Numbered from the stretch's first letter, positions 16,427 through 25,437 are shown. The stretch is DNA of 41,206 nucleotides from Candidatus Zixiibacteriota bacterium (GCA_040752815.1 JBFMGC010000014.1:22245-63450); one strand, 5' to 3'. The notes: generated by a model from the letters alone, not told the origin. Program-made: numbers and translations.

Positions 16427-17244
16427 ATTGCCAGGAAGCACTGAGCCTGCTCTATGACATAATTGATAAAGAAGCTTCCGACATCGACACCAAGCAGGTT
16501 GAAGCGCACCTTCGCAATTGCAGGGATTGTTCCGGGGTCTATCGGCTGGAGCGCTCGGTCAACGAGTTGATCCAGGAGAAGCTGGCACACCAGCGGGTTA
16601 CGCCGCGGCTCGACTCGCTCAAGGCTAAAGTCCTGTCAGAGCTCGATCAGATGGACTGCGCCAATCGGCCGCAGGCCACTCTCGAAAAGAAACAGGTAGA
16701 GCCGCTTCCCCGACCGGCGCTCCGCCTCGGCTGGGGGCTGGCGTTAGGCGCCGCCGCGGTAGTTCTGGTCGGCGTCATTCTCATCGCTAAAGACGTTTTC
16801 ATCGATCACCGCGCTTATCTTCCGCTCGAACAGGCGCACTGGGCCGCCGCGGAGCAAATGGACCGGTATCGTGATCAGGCGGTCACCAGTGAGGCGCTGG
16901 CCGGCACAAGTGTATCCCTCGCTTATGATTTGTCGTCGCATGTGAACAGCTTCACAATGGTCGGTGGCCAGATGGAGACCGTTGACAACATTCCCATGGC
17001 GCACTTCGTTTACCACAACCAGGATCGCATCGTATCGGTATTCGTGGTCGATGTCAAGCGGATGTCAGTGCCAGAGGACCTTCGGGAGACCCTGGTGCAT
17101 AGGAACGGGATCGAGTTCTATGATCATAACTGTCGTGGCTGCCGGCTGGTCTATCACCGCGTGGGCGACGCCTGGATCATCACCGCGACCACCCAGCGCG
17201 ATGTTGAGCTTTTGGATTTCGTGCCGGGCCACGGGCCGGTGTAA
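16423..17244 (+). CDS. Zinc anti-sigma factor, membrane-anchored
   Basis: 273 aa. The N-terminal ZAS domain has C3, then the H-x3-C-x2-C signature H29, C33, C36 ('AHLRNCRDC'). One membrane helix follows at about residues 107-124 ('LALGAAAVVLVGVILIA'). The C-terminal part (about 130-273) is periplasmic, with a C-R-G-C pair near residue 236-239 and no known enzyme motif; it may sense a signal. It sits directly after the sigma gene with a 4-bp overlap, the standard arrangement for a regulator pair. The ATG at 16423 is decided by the overlap. Confidence 0.9.
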   Translation: MNCQEALSLLYDIIDKEASDIDTKQVEAHLRNCRDCSGVYRLERSVNELIQEKLAHQRVTPRLDSLKAKVLSELDQMDCANRPQATLEKKQVEPLPRPALRLGWGLALGAAAVVLVGVILIAKDVFIDHRAYLPLEQAHWAAAEQMDRYRDQAVTSEALAGTSVSLAYDLSSHVNSFTMVGGQMETVDNIPMAHFVYHNQDRIVSVFVVDVKRMSVPEDLRETLVHRNGIEFYDHNCRGCRLVYHRVGDAWIITATTQRDVELLDFVPGHGPV

Positions 17245-17284
17245 GCACTCTTTACATTCCTGCAGGACGCACGGTTGATTCACA

Positions 17285-17317
17285 AAATCCGGCGCAACGG
17301 ACGCGCCGGTTTTTTTT
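17285..17317 (+). terminator. Rho-independent terminator after the sigma/anti-sigma operon
   Basis: CCGGCGC pairs with GCGCCGG around a 7-nt loop, followed by eight T residues at 17310-17317 and preceded by AAAA. Textbook form; ends the operon 45 bp after the stop. Confidence 0.85.
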
Positions 17318-17402
17318 GTGGCTGCTTGTCTGAGAGTTCGGCAGTTGATTCACGCCTCCGCTTTTTGTTGAGTCGGGCCCGGGCGGCTCTAAATTGCCCG
17401 CG

Positions 17403-18437
17403 ATGTCGGAGCGATGCTGTCACTCACTCATTGGCGGGTTTGTCGTCTTGTTTCTGGCGGCGCCTGCCGCGCTTCAATCGGGCGAATATCCGGATGAATC
17501 AGTAAGAGAAGCGTTGCTGTGTTCCCAGACGCTTTTGTTCAATGACCATTTCGCTCAGGCGGATTCCGTCCTCAGTGACCAGATAACAGTCAATCCACAT
17601 GATCCCTCTGCCTATCTCTTCCGCGCCGGGGCGCTTTTCGCCGAGATGACCGACCGCGAGGAGAATCTGCACGAACCCCTGTTTAAGCAGTTGCTGAATA
17701 CAGTTGATACACTGACTCTAAGTGTGCTCGACACCTGCGATAGCAGCACCGCCGCCTGGATGTATCTCTTCCGCGGCCATGCCCGGGCGTACCGGGCGCT
17801 GTGGGAATCGAAGTTCGGCTCCTCCGTTAGGGCCATGAAACTGGGTCTTTCCACAATTGATGAGTACCAGGCCGGGCTGCGCAGAGACAGCACGGTGCTC
17901 GACGTGTATGCCGGGATCGGCTCTTATCATTACTGGAAGTCGGCGCGGGCCGGGCTGCTACGCTGGCTGTTCATCTTCAAGAATGAAAAAGCCAAAGGGA
18001 TCGCCGAGCTGCGCCTGGCCGCTGATTCATCACTGCTGCATCGCGATATCGCCCGCAGCGCTCTGATCTGGGTGTACCTCGATCACAAAGATTACGGTTC
18101 GGCTGTCGCGCTGGCCGAGGACTTCGTGCGAAAGTATCCCGAAGGGAAAACCTTCCATTGGCCGATGGCGCAGGCACGGTTCAAACAGGGACAGTATGCG
18201 GAGGCTGCCGTAGTATTCGAGAGACTTCGGAGCTTTTTCGACACCGCCCCCGGCAATTACTTCAACCTGGTCGAGTGTGATTATCATCTCGCTCGCTGCT
18301 ATAGCTGGATGGAGGATCATGACCGGCTCCGCGAAACGCTCACGCGATTCAAGACGTACTCTGATCTGGTACCGCGCTCCACACAGCAGCGTCAGAGCGC
18401 CAGGTTGAATTACTTGCGAAAGATGGTGGCGCGGTAG
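17403..18437 (+). CDS. Exported TPR-like repeat protein
   Basis: 344 aa from ATG 17403; a TTG at 17394 would add three residues. The N-terminal hydrophobic stretch (about residues 8-25) is a likely signal peptide. The rest is alpha-helical with TPR-type periodicity, for example 'LFNDHFAQADSVLSDQITVNPHDPSAYLF', 'VYAGIGSYHYWKSARAGL' and 'FKQGQYAEAAVVFERLRSFF'. TPR proteins make protein-protein scaffolds; the partner is unknown. Upstream is the terminator of the sigma operon, so it needs its own promoter. It is followed by 484 bp of repeats. Confidence 0.7.
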   Translation: MSERCCHSLIGGFVVLFLAAPAALQSGEYPDESVREALLCSQTLLFNDHFAQADSVLSDQITVNPHDPSAYLFRAGALFAEMTDREENLHEPLFKQLLNTVDTLTLSVLDTCDSSTAAWMYLFRGHARAYRALWESKFGSSVRAMKLGLSTIDEYQAGLRRDSTVLDVYAGIGSYHYWKSARAGLLRWLFIFKNEKAKGIAELRLAADSSLLHRDIARSALIWVYLDHKDYGSAVALAEDFVRKYPEGKTFHWPMAQARFKQGQYAEAAVVFERLRSFFDTAPGNYFNLVECDYHLARCYSWMEDHDRLRETLTRFKTYSDLVPRSTQQRQSARLNYLRKMVAR

Positions 18438-18531
18438 ACGCGTTGACGAGTCGGGCTCGGAGCCCGGTGCCACACCCTTTGGGTGGGAAGGCTATACGGT
18501 ACGAACCCACGACATAGGTTACAGGTTATCC

Positions 18532-18628
18532 GGTAGCCTACAGCTTGCTGTGGGTTGGAATTGGTCGCGAAGAGAGCGATGTCGGGTTTCTCGCTCAAAT
18601 GGTCAATGCTCGGAACCCGACCTACGTG
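18532..18628 (+). repeat. 97-bp direct repeat, unit 1 (holds family A copy A1)
   Basis: Begins GGTAGCCTACAGCTTGCTG and ends CCGACCTACGTG. The 45-bp family A hairpin is at 18581-18625: outer arms GTCGGGTT and AACCCGAC, inner arms CTCGC and GCTCG. Confidence 0.75.
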
Positions 18629-18779
18629 ACTGTGCCTGTGCGCCGCAGGCGCGCGGTGCGGTTTCAACATCGGGAAACTATCGGTACCCCACCCAACGGG
18701 TGGGTTCTTCATTCCCTGCAATCAAACCACAAAACTTCGTGCTGTCGGGCGACCCTGCCCGGCAGACGTTCGTGCGTCC

Positions 18780-18876
18780 GGTGGCCTACGGCTTGCTGTG
18801 GGTTGGAATTGGTCGCGAAGAGAGCGATGTCGGGTTTCTCGCACGAATGGTCAATGCTCGGAACACGACCTACGTG
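18780..18876 (+). repeat. 97-bp direct repeat, unit 2 (holds family A copy A2)
   Basis: Matches unit 1 with about five differences and starts 248 bp after it. The family A core is at 18829-18873, and its right arm has one substitution (AACACGAC), which weakens the outer stem. Confidence 0.75.
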
Positions 18877-18921
18877 CCTGCTTCATAACGTCCGCCGCTC
18901 ACGATATTGATTCTTGTGGCG

Positions 18922-20307
18922 CTAGTCCCCGCGAAGCTTGCCGCGCGCCAGCGACGCGAATATGCCTCCCAGGCAGAGCACTGCAAACACGGCGAAAGTC
19001 ACTCTCGCGGAGGTGACGAACAACTCCTTGTTGGCCGGCTCAATTGCAGCCTTGCCGAGAAAGAGGGCCATGAGCATCATGAGGATTCCCATAGAGAACA
19101 TCATCCCCAACTGGCGCACCATGGCGACCATTGCCCCTACCACGCCGAGGTAGCGCCGCTCGACTGAGCTCATGATGGCATTGGTGTTAGGGGAGGTAAA
19201 CAAGGCGAAGCCGAATCCGAGAATGACCAGGCAAGTAACAACGTAGGTGATCGACGAGGCCGACGTGAGAAACACAAGGCAAACCAGCCCAAGCAGGCAG
19301 ACCGCCATGCCGGTCGACGCTACCGTGCGGGGCTCAGTCTTGTCAGACAGGCGACCCGCCAGTGGCGAAAAGATCGTCTGGACAATCGGCTGGGCCATGA
19401 GCACAATCCCGGCCTCCTTCGGCGTGAGTCCTTTCAGGTTTTGCAGGTACAGACTCATCAGAAATCCGACTGCGAAAGTTGCAGAGTAGTTTATGAGTGC
19501 GGCCAGGCTCGAGAAGGCAAAAACCGTGTTGTGGCGAAACAGGCCGATATCAATAAGCGGATGGTCGATCTGCTGCTCGTAAATTACAAAGGCGATCACG
19601 CCGATCAGCCCGGTTGAACCGATCACTGCGGGCAGGGTGTCCGGCAGCTTGGAGAAGCCGTACATGGCCAGTAGGAGCGACAGGGCCAAAACGAGCGATC
19701 CGGCCAGATCGAATTTCGAGCCTTTGGCCTCCGCCCAGTCGCCCTTCAGCATGTACAGAATCACAGTGGCCAGAAAAACACCGATCGGGAGATTCATCCA
19801 GAAGATAAACCGCCAGCCCAGGTGCTGGGTAATCACACCGCCCATGAACGGCCCGACCGAAAGACCAAGATATACCGCCGAAACGGCAATCCCCAGCGCC
19901 TTCCCGCGTTCGCCCACGGGGAAGACCGAGATCAGAATGGGCATTCCGGTGGCAAAGATCATCGAGGAGCCAATCCCCTGCATCACGCGCGAGAATATCA
20001 GCCAGCCCGCCGACTGGGAGATCGCCACCAGTCCGGACGACAGCGTAAAAAGGGTTACTCCGTAGACATAAATGCGTTTACGGCCGTAGATATCGCCCAG
20101 GCGCCCGAAAGGAATCACAAAGGCGGCAGCAGAGAGTAGGAAGGCGGTGTTGACCCAGCCGAGCGTGACCGCTCCCATGGCCAGGTTCTGGCCGATAGTG
20201 GGGAGGGCTACATTGACCGACGAACCCATGAACGGGCCAAGAAAGGAACTCAGGGTGGCGACAATCAGCGCCGCCCGCTTGGAGGATCGGATCTCATCGG
20301 GTTGCAT
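18922..20307 (-). CDS. MFS drug-type transporter (DHA2 family)
   Basis: 461 aa, nearly all hydrophobic. I expect about 14 membrane helices, which is typical of the DHA2 (EmrB/QacA) group. Motif A is clear at the first loop ('GRLGDIYGRKR', about residues 68-78), and the motif C-like 'LSVGPFMGG' lies near residue 150. This suggests proton-coupled export of drugs or organic compounds. No substrate can be inferred. It is convergent with the TPR gene across the repeat block and divergent from the S8 protease gene. Confidence 0.9.
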   Translation of the reverse strand: MQPDEIRSSKRAALIVATLSSFLGPFMGSSVNVALPTIGQNLAMGAVTLGWVNTAFLLSAAAFVIPFGRLGDIYGRKRIYVYGVTLFTLSSGLVAISQSAGWLIFSRVMQGIGSSMIFATGMPILISVFPVGERGKALGIAVSAVYLGLSVGPFMGGVITQHLGWRFIFWMNLPIGVFLATVILYMLKGDWAEAKGSKFDLAGSLVLALSLLLAMYGFSKLPDTLPAVIGSTGLIGVIAFVIYEQQIDHPLIDIGLFRHNTVFAFSSLAALINYSATFAVGFLMSLYLQNLKGLTPKEAGIVLMAQPIVQTIFSPLAGRLSDKTEPRTVASTGMAVCLLGLVCLVFLTSASSITYVVTCLVILGFGFALFTSPNTNAIMSSVERRYLGVVGAMVAMVRQLGMMFSMGILMMLMALFLGKAAIEPANKELFVTSARVTFAVFAVLCLGGIFASLARGKLRGD

Positions 20308-20658
20308 GGGTCAATTAGCGGGAATGATAGCACCGGGCGGTTCCCCGCACCATACAAATGTGACATTAGTCCCGGTTACGCAGCCGCCGGGCCCGCACGG
20401 GCGCTTTTTGACGGGCCAAAAAAAGTTGTTGCCTCGATTTGACCAAGTGGGGTATTTTTTAACCTGAAGACGAAATCCAATAAGCCAAGTAGATTTGACA
20501 CCCCTCCGGATTATGCTTCTCTGGCGATAGAGAACATTCAGGTGCGACAGCTCGGTCGTTCCCAAGGAGGTGGTGCGTTAATTTAATACGACTGATCATG
20601 AGAGTTTTTAGCGTTCCATACGAGTAACTAACCTCTTTCTACGGTCAAAGGAGAATCT
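20308..20658. other. Divergent spacer between MFS transporter and S8 protease
   Basis: 351 bp. AAGGAGGTG at about 20563-20571 looks like a strong Shine-Dalgarno but is followed only by a two-codon GTG frame. An isolated TTGACA at 20495-20500 has no matching -10 at the usual distance. The real start at 20659 has its own AAAGGAG. A palindrome-rich GC stretch lies near 20388-20405. Confidence 0.4.
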
Positions 20659-23553
20659 ATGAAGCACTTCGCCCTTTTGGCGGCATGCGGCCTGCTGCTT
20701 GTGGCCGGTTCGGTTTTCGCGCAGGATGTGGCGAAGGTGAATCGCCCCGCGAATGTACCTTCGTTTGTCGGCTATGTCCCGGATGAGTTCATAGTCGTGC
20801 TTCGGTCGGACATAGGCAAGCTCAATACCCGGCCGGCAGCCAACGGTGTGATCGAAACCGGCATGTCCGATCTCGACGCACTGTCACACCGCTTTGCCGT
20901 TTCCAATTTCACCAAGCAGTTCCCCGGCAGCAACGAGGCACTGGTCTCGCTGACGCGCAATCTCGCCCGGTACTACAAGGTCAAATTCGAGTCGGGGACT
21001 CTCGATGACGCTATGGCGGCGTACCGCCAACACCCGCTGATCGACCATGTCGAGCCGATCGGCATTCACACCGTGTACGCCACGCCTAACGACGGATTCT
21101 ACGGCGATCAATGGCACCTGACACAGGCTAACGATCACGATGTCGATGCCCCGGAGGCGTGGGATCTGGAGACCGGCGACCCCGCGATCATTGTCGCCAT
21201 TTTAGACACGGGCGTGCGGTACTATCATAAAGACCTGGGTGGGTCGAATGCCTCGTCGACCAATCCGACCGCCGCCGACGGAAACATGTGGATCAACTGG
21301 ACCGAGAAGAACGGTGCGGCCGGTGTCGACGATGACGGCAACGGGTACGTTGATGACTGGGTCGGCTACGACTGGGTAGACGGCGCCACGCCGTGCTGGT
21401 CGGGCGAGGACTGCAACACCGCTGACAACGACCCGCGCGATTTCAACGGCCACGGCACGCACTGTGCGGGCAATGTGTCCGCGATTACGAACAATGGATA
21501 CGCCACGGCGGCCGTCAGCGGAGGCTGGGGCAACGGCACGCTCCAACCGACCGGAAACGGGGTCAAGACCATGGCTTGCCGTATCGGCTGGTCGGGTACT
21601 TACATTATCTGGGAAGTCGGGTATGTCCGGATGGATTTTGCCGCCTCGGCATTCTATTACGCCGCCAACAACGGTGCCCGGATTGCCTCCTGTAGTTGGG
21701 GTTCATCGAACTCCGGCGGTATCGACGCCGCGGTAACCTACTTCATCAACAGCGGTGGTCTGGTTTTCCATGCGGCGGGGAACGACGGCTCGCAGACGGC
21801 CGACTATCTGGGCGGCCGCACCGATGTCATCAATGTCGCCGCCACCGACAGCCTGGACTGCAAGGCGGACTTCTCGACCTACGGTACGTGGGTGGATATT
21901 TCCGCTCCCGGTACCGGTATTATGAGCCTGTATCACGATCATTCCGACCCGGCGAGCGATTATGTAGCGATGATGGACGGTACCTCGATGGCCACGCCGA
22001 TTTCGGCGAGTGTGGCCGGGCTGATATGGTCGCGGCACCCCGATTGGACAGCCGCGCAGGTGCGCGATCGCCTGTATGCCACCGCTGACAACATCTACGG
22101 CCTGGGGTGCAACAGCAGCTATGCCGGAAAGCTTGGTGCGGGGCGTGTCAACGCGTTTAACGCCGTGAATGACGGTCCAGTGTGTGACGTGATCGCCAAT
22201 TTCTCGGCAACCCCGACCAGCGGCTGCGCGCCGCTGGTAGTCAACTTTACTGATCTGTCCACTGGAACCGGGATCGATTCCTGGGCCTGGACATTCGGTG
22301 ACGGGGGCACATCCACAGCACAGAATCCGAGCTACACCTATACCACAGCCGGGACCTATACGGTCACGCTGACTGCCACGAGCAGCAGCCAGGGATGCTC
22401 TGACGGCGAGACCAAGACCGCATACATAACGGTATCGACGACGCCGGTGGCCAATTTCTCGGGATCACCGACGAGCGGGTATGCGCCGCTGACCGTCAAC
22501 TTCACCGATCTGTCGACCGGCGGCGCAACATCATGGAGCTGGGATTTCGGCGATTTGGGAACGTCGACCGCACAGAACCCTTCTCATGTCTATGCCTCAG
22601 CGGGGACGTACACCGTAACGCTGACGGCGAGCAATGCGTGCGGATCGGACGGCGAAACCAAAGTCGGCTATATCACCGTGTCCACACCACCCGCGCAGCA
22701 GTGTGACGATTTCAACGACGGCAACCTCACCGGCTGGGTCAATGCTCTCGGGACGTGGACCGCGACGGGTGGATACATGCGCGGCAATTCGAACACCACG
22801 AATGCGCGGATCACGTCGCCCTTCGGCTCGTTTACCACGGCGACTATTGACTGCGACGTGCGCATGAACTCGGGCCGCTCCCAGAGGAATGCGCGGATCA
22901 TCTTCGCTTACCGGGACGCCAGCAATTACCGGTTCGTACAGGGTGATGATGTCGGCAACACCTGGAAGATTTACAATCGTGCCGGCGGTTCCAACACGCA
23001 GGTGGCCTCCTGGGCGCGCACGATCACTACTGGTGTATGGTATCATGTGCAGGTGATTGAGGCCGCCGACGGCACGACCACTCTGAAAGTCGACGGGGTC
23101 ACTGTAGGCACCTACAAATTCGCCTCGGCGCTCGCCGGAGCGGTGGGCTGCGGGTTTACCAAGTCGGTATCTGATTTCGATAACTTCTGTGTGGGCGCGT
23201 CGGCCGGAGCTGCTGCCTTTACTGACGAAATCGCCGCCGAAACAGTGGCTCGGAGTCAAGACGGTATGATGCCGGCCGACTTCACGCTGGATCAGAATTA
23301 TCCTAACCCGTTTAACCCGGCCACGACTATCGGCTATTCGCTGTCGGTCCCTGTGCATGTGACACTGGAAGTTTATAATGTCATCGGGCAGCGTGTGCGT
23401 ACGCTTGTGGACCAGGCGCAGAGCCCCGGGCATTACGAAGTGGAGTGGAATTCGACCGATGAGGCCGGCAAACCGGTGGCCTCGGGAGTGTACTTCTATC
23501 GTCTGACGACTGACACACAGACGATGGCGAAGAAGATGCTTCTGCTCAAGTAA
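20659..23553 (+). CDS. Secreted subtilisin-family (S8) protease with PKD domains and C-terminal sorting domain
   Basis: 964 aa. Signal peptide 1-21; propeptide-like region about 35-140. The S8 catalytic domain (about 165-505) has the complete triad: D183 ('ILDTGV'), H265 ('NGHGTHCAG') and S443 ('GTSMATP'), plus the oxyanion N375 ('AAGND'). Two PKD domains follow (about 510-592 and 596-675; 'WAWTFGDGG' and 'WSWDFGDLG'). Next comes a LamG-like beta-sandwich (about 680-850). The last 90 residues begin with 'FTLDQNYPNPFNP' and end 'GVYFYRLTTDTQ...KKMLLLK', a FlgD-like/T9SS-type C-terminal sorting domain. So this is an exported, probably surface-anchored or released protease. Shine-Dalgarno AAAGGAG precedes ATG. 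No T9SS machinery is in the window. Confidence 0.92.
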   Translation: MKHFALLAACGLLLVAGSVFAQDVAKVNRPANVPSFVGYVPDEFIVVLRSDIGKLNTRPAANGVIETGMSDLDALSHRFAVSNFTKQFPGSNEALVSLTRNLARYYKVKFESGTLDDAMAAYRQHPLIDHVEPIGIHTVYATPNDGFYGDQWHLTQANDHDVDAPEAWDLETGDPAIIVAILDTGVRYYHKDLGGSNASSTNPTAADGNMWINWTEKNGAAGVDDDGNGYVDDWVGYDWVDGATPCWSGEDCNTADNDPRDFNGHGTHCAGNVSAITNNGYATAAVSGGWGNGTLQPTGNGVKTMACRIGWSGTYIIWEVGYVRMDFAASAFYYAANNGARIASCSWGSSNSGGIDAAVTYFINSGGLVFHAAGNDGSQTADYLGGRTDVINVAATDSLDCKADFSTYGTWVDISAPGTGIMSLYHDHSDPASDYVAMMDGTSMATPISASVAGLIWSRHPDWTAAQVRDRLYATADNIYGLGCNSSYAGKLGAGRVNAFNAVNDGPVCDVIANFSATPTSGCAPLVVNFTDLSTGTGIDSWAWTFGDGGTSTAQNPSYTYTTAGTYTVTLTATSSSQGCSDGETKTAYITVSTTPVANFSGSPTSGYAPLTVNFTDLSTGGATSWSWDFGDLGTSTAQNPSHVYASAGTYTVTLTASNACGSDGETKVGYITVSTPPAQQCDDFNDGNLTGWVNALGTWTATGGYMRGNSNTTNARITSPFGSFTTATIDCDVRMNSGRSQRNARIIFAYRDASNYRFVQGDDVGNTWKIYNRAGGSNTQVASWARTITTGVWYHVQVIEAADGTTTLKVDGVTVGTYKFASALAGAVGCGFTKSVSDFDNFCVGASAGAAAFTDEIAAETVARSQDGMMPADFTLDQNYPNPFNPATTIGYSLSVPVHVTLEVYNVIGQRVRTLVDQAQSPGHYEVEWNSTDEAGKPVASGVYFYRLTTDTQTMAKKMLLLK

Positions 23554-23588
23554 CCGCGAAAGCGGTATCGCCCTCCTTTCTTTGCAAG

Positions 23589-23619
23589 AAGGGGCGGGTC
23601 GGAAACGGCCCGCCCCTTT
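23589..23619 (+). terminator. Terminator-like hairpin after the protease gene
   Basis: GGGGCGGG (23591-23598) pairs with CCCGCCCC (23609-23616), with a GTCGGAAACGG-type loop, then TTT. The long GC stem supports a terminator; the T tract is short. Confidence 0.55.
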
Positions 23620-23725
23620 GGCGTGGTGAAGCGGGCGCTCGTCGGCGGACTGGCGGCGGACAGGATCTCCCGCAACGGATTACATTTGAGTCCCGTTTCA
23701 CTGATCCACCAATTATATTTCCGCT

Positions 23726-24586
23726 ATGCAAGTCATCCGCTCAGTCAGGAAGATGCAAACGGTCTCGCGGCAACTCGCGGCGCGGGGAAAGAAAATTGCC
23801 GTTGTCCCGACCATGGGGGCGCTGCACGAGGGCCATCTGGCGCTGGTGCGCCGCGCGATGAAAGAAGCCGATGTCGTGATCACGACTATCTTCGTCAACC
23901 CCGCCCAGTTTGCCCCGCACGAAGATCTCGCCAAGTACCCGCGCGATGAGAAGTCCGATGTTCAGAAAATCAAAGCCACCCTGGGGAAGAGCGGGCGTTC
24001 GGGTATAGTGTTCGTGCCGAAGGCAGGGGAGATCTACCCGGACGGCTTTCAAACATGGCTGAATGTCGACAAGCTCTCCCAGGCGCTCGAAGGCAAGCGG
24101 CGTCCAGGGCACTTTCGCGGTGTGGCTACGGTGGTCGCCAAGCTATTCAACATCTGCCGTCCCGATGTCGCCGTATTTGGCATGAAGGACTACCAACAGG
24201 CGGTAGTGCTTCGCCAGATGACCCGCGATTTGGGCTACCCGGTCAAGTATATCATTGCACCGACCGTGCGCGAACCCGACGGCCTGGCGATGTCATCGCG
24301 AAATCGTTATTTCAATGAGCGCCAGCGCTGGGAGGCGGTCTGTTTGTATTATGCGCTGATGTCGGCGAGATCGATGGTCAGGTCGGGCATCGTCGACGTC
24401 AAGAAGATCACGAAAGAGATGCGCGCTGTCATTCGCGCCACCTGTCCCAGCGCGGAGATACATTATATTGCGTTTACGGACTTTGATACGCTGAAGGCTG
24501 TGGACACGGTCATGCGCAACACGGTTTGCTCATTATCGGTCAAAGTGCACGGGGTGAGTTTGATTGATAATATGAGGGTGGGGTAG
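23726..24586 (+). CDS. panC: Pantothenate synthetase
   Basis: 286 aa. The enzyme joins pantoate and beta-alanine using ATP (CoA pathway). The N-terminal 'VVPTMGALHEGHLALVRRA' holds the HxGH nucleotide motif, and 'VITTIFVNPAQFAPHEDLAKYPR' is the signature strand and loop. 'RRPGHFRGVATVV', 'FGMKDYQQ' and 'MSSRNRY' (KMSKS equivalent) are also conserved. Length is normal. No Shine-Dalgarno is visible. panD lies about 980 bp downstream, past a Nudix-like gene and repeats. Confidence 0.95.
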   Translation: MQVIRSVRKMQTVSRQLAARGKKIAVVPTMGALHEGHLALVRRAMKEADVVITTIFVNPAQFAPHEDLAKYPRDEKSDVQKIKATLGKSGRSGIVFVPKAGEIYPDGFQTWLNVDKLSQALEGKRRPGHFRGVATVVAKLFNICRPDVAVFGMKDYQQAVVLRQMTRDLGYPVKYIIAPTVREPDGLAMSSRNRYFNERQRWEAVCLYYALMSARSMVRSGIVDVKKITKEMRAVIRATCPSAEIHYIAFTDFDTLKAVDTVMRNTVCSLSVKVHGVSLIDNMRVG

Positions 24587-24862
24587 GATTGGGATGCCGA
24601 TAAATTCGTAGGGCAGAATCCCCCGCGGCTTCTGCGGGGTGATTCTGCCATCTGGCTGCGAGGCAATAGAGCGCGGTGGACGAGGATGTCCTTTACGCTC
24701 GAATGGCGTGAGTGATATCGCAGAATCACTCCGGCCGAAGCGGCCGGAGGATTCTGCGCTACGAATTCTCATTCGTGTTCCCCGCCCGCATCCCATCTTT
24801 CCCCTTGACCCTCCCTCCAAAACCACTACCTTCCCGCCACGCGAAAGGAGACATCTTTCACC
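24587..24862. other. Repeat-bearing spacer upstream of the Nudix-like gene
   Basis: 276 bp. Almost all of its first 180 bp belongs to one composite family C element (24608-24766). The last 20 bp carries AAAGGAGA, which serves as the Shine-Dalgarno for ATG 24863. Confidence 0.55.
24608..24766. repeat. Composite family C element with GTAG...CTAC ends
   Basis: Two hairpins. The left has GGCAGAATC (24612-24620) pairing with GATTCTGCC (24641-24649) around a CCCCGC stem. The right has CGCAGAATC and GATTCTGCG flanking CTCCGGCC-GAAGC-GGCCGGAG. The outer ends GTAG and CTAC match. It resembles a small non-autonomous palindromic element. Confidence 0.55.
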
Positions 24863-25342
24863 ATGCCTAAGCCGCGTCGAGATATCGGAATCGTGCCCAA
24901 AGGGTTCAACGCCGCGATCGTCAAACAGGATGCCGACGGTTGGAAATACCTGGTCTTTCAACGGGCCGAGTCGGAAACCTACGCCGGCTACTGGGGTTTT
25001 CTCACCGGTGAAAAACGCACCGACGAGTCAGTCGCCCAGGCAGTGGCGCGCGAGATTAAACACGGCCTCGGCCTGACCAATATCCGCATATTCGCCACCG
25101 AGTATCTGGTGCAGTTTTTCGAGCCGGAAAACGACAAAGTCTGGATTCTGCCGCTAATTGTCGTGGTCGTGCCGCCCGATGCGCAGGTGACTTTGTCCGA
25201 CGAACATCAGCAGGCCCAGTGGCTCACCTCACGGTCGGCCAAGCACCGGGTGAGCTGGAAGAACCTCGTTAAGGCGGTTGACGATATCGCCGACGAGCTC
25301 GAAATCTTTCCGGCCAAAAACTGGGTCGAAATCCACCCGTAA
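24863..25342 (+). CDS. Nudix-like hydrolase with altered Nudix box
   Basis: 159 aa. Nudix-fold features include the 'FNAAIVKQDADGWKYLVFQRA' strand pair and 'GYWGFLTGEKRTDE'. The box starts correctly (G49-x5-E55-x7-R63-E64), but the next part, normally U-x-E-E-x-G-U, reads I-K-H67-G68-L-G-L, so the two metal-binding/catalytic Glu are His and Gly. Hydrolysis is therefore doubtful, unless other residues take over. A Shine-Dalgarno (AAAGGAG) lies some 12-18 nt upstream. Located between panC and panD; any link to CoA metabolism is inference. Confidence 0.7.
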   Translation: MPKPRRDIGIVPKGFNAAIVKQDADGWKYLVFQRAESETYAGYWGFLTGEKRTDESVAQAVAREIKHGLGLTNIRIFATEYLVQFFEPENDKVWILPLIVVVVPPDAQVTLSDEHQQAQWLTSRSAKHRVSWKNLVKAVDDIADELEIFPAKNWVEIHP

Positions 25343-25362
25343 GGAACCGGCCGGAACGACGG

Positions 25363-25374
25363 AACCAATTGGTT
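25363..25374. promoter_or_regulatory. Perfect 12-bp palindrome upstream of panD
   Basis: AACCAATTGGTT, 190 bp upstream of panD, is operator-like in symmetry. No partner site or regulator is visible, so a role is a guess. Confidence 0.3.
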
Positions 25375-25407
25375 TACAGCCTGTTAGAAGCATGCTGAAG
25401 ACTCAGG

Positions 25408-25437
25408 TTGCATAAGTGCGCCATTTAGATATATATT
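25408..25437 (+). promoter_or_regulatory. panD: Candidate promoter upstream of panD
   Basis: TTGCAT (25408-25413), 18 bp, then TATATT (25432-25437), in the only AT-rich stretch of this spacer. Between it and the start lie a GTCTG-CT-CAGAC palindrome and the perfect hairpin GGCAGATG-CCCA-CATCTGCC (25496-25515), which may affect the leader RNA. Confidence 0.35.

Larger units (their letters stand above)
18438..18921. other. Repeat-rich noncoding block between convergent genes
   Basis: 484 bp. It contains a direct duplication of 97 bp (18532-18628 and 18780-18876; about five mismatches by eye), each copy holding a family A hairpin and a CTGTGGG-type element. It also holds the hairpin CCCACCC-AAC-GGGTGGG at 18688-18704 and a related hairpin near 18470. 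Several long open frames cross this block, but they repeat the same sequence in both halves and are not genes. Confidence 0.7.

Noticed and set aside
18545-18910. Several ORFs of 72-121 codons
   Set aside because: They are translations of the duplicated repeat, with near-identical peptides in both copies.
18438-18921. CRISPR array, because of repeated units
   Set aside because: Only two copies, spacing of 248 bp, no regular short repeats and no cas genes.
20311-20565. 84-codon minus-strand ORF ending 3 bp before the MFS start
   Set aside because: No Shine-Dalgarno, unusual composition across GC palindromes, and no recognisable domain.
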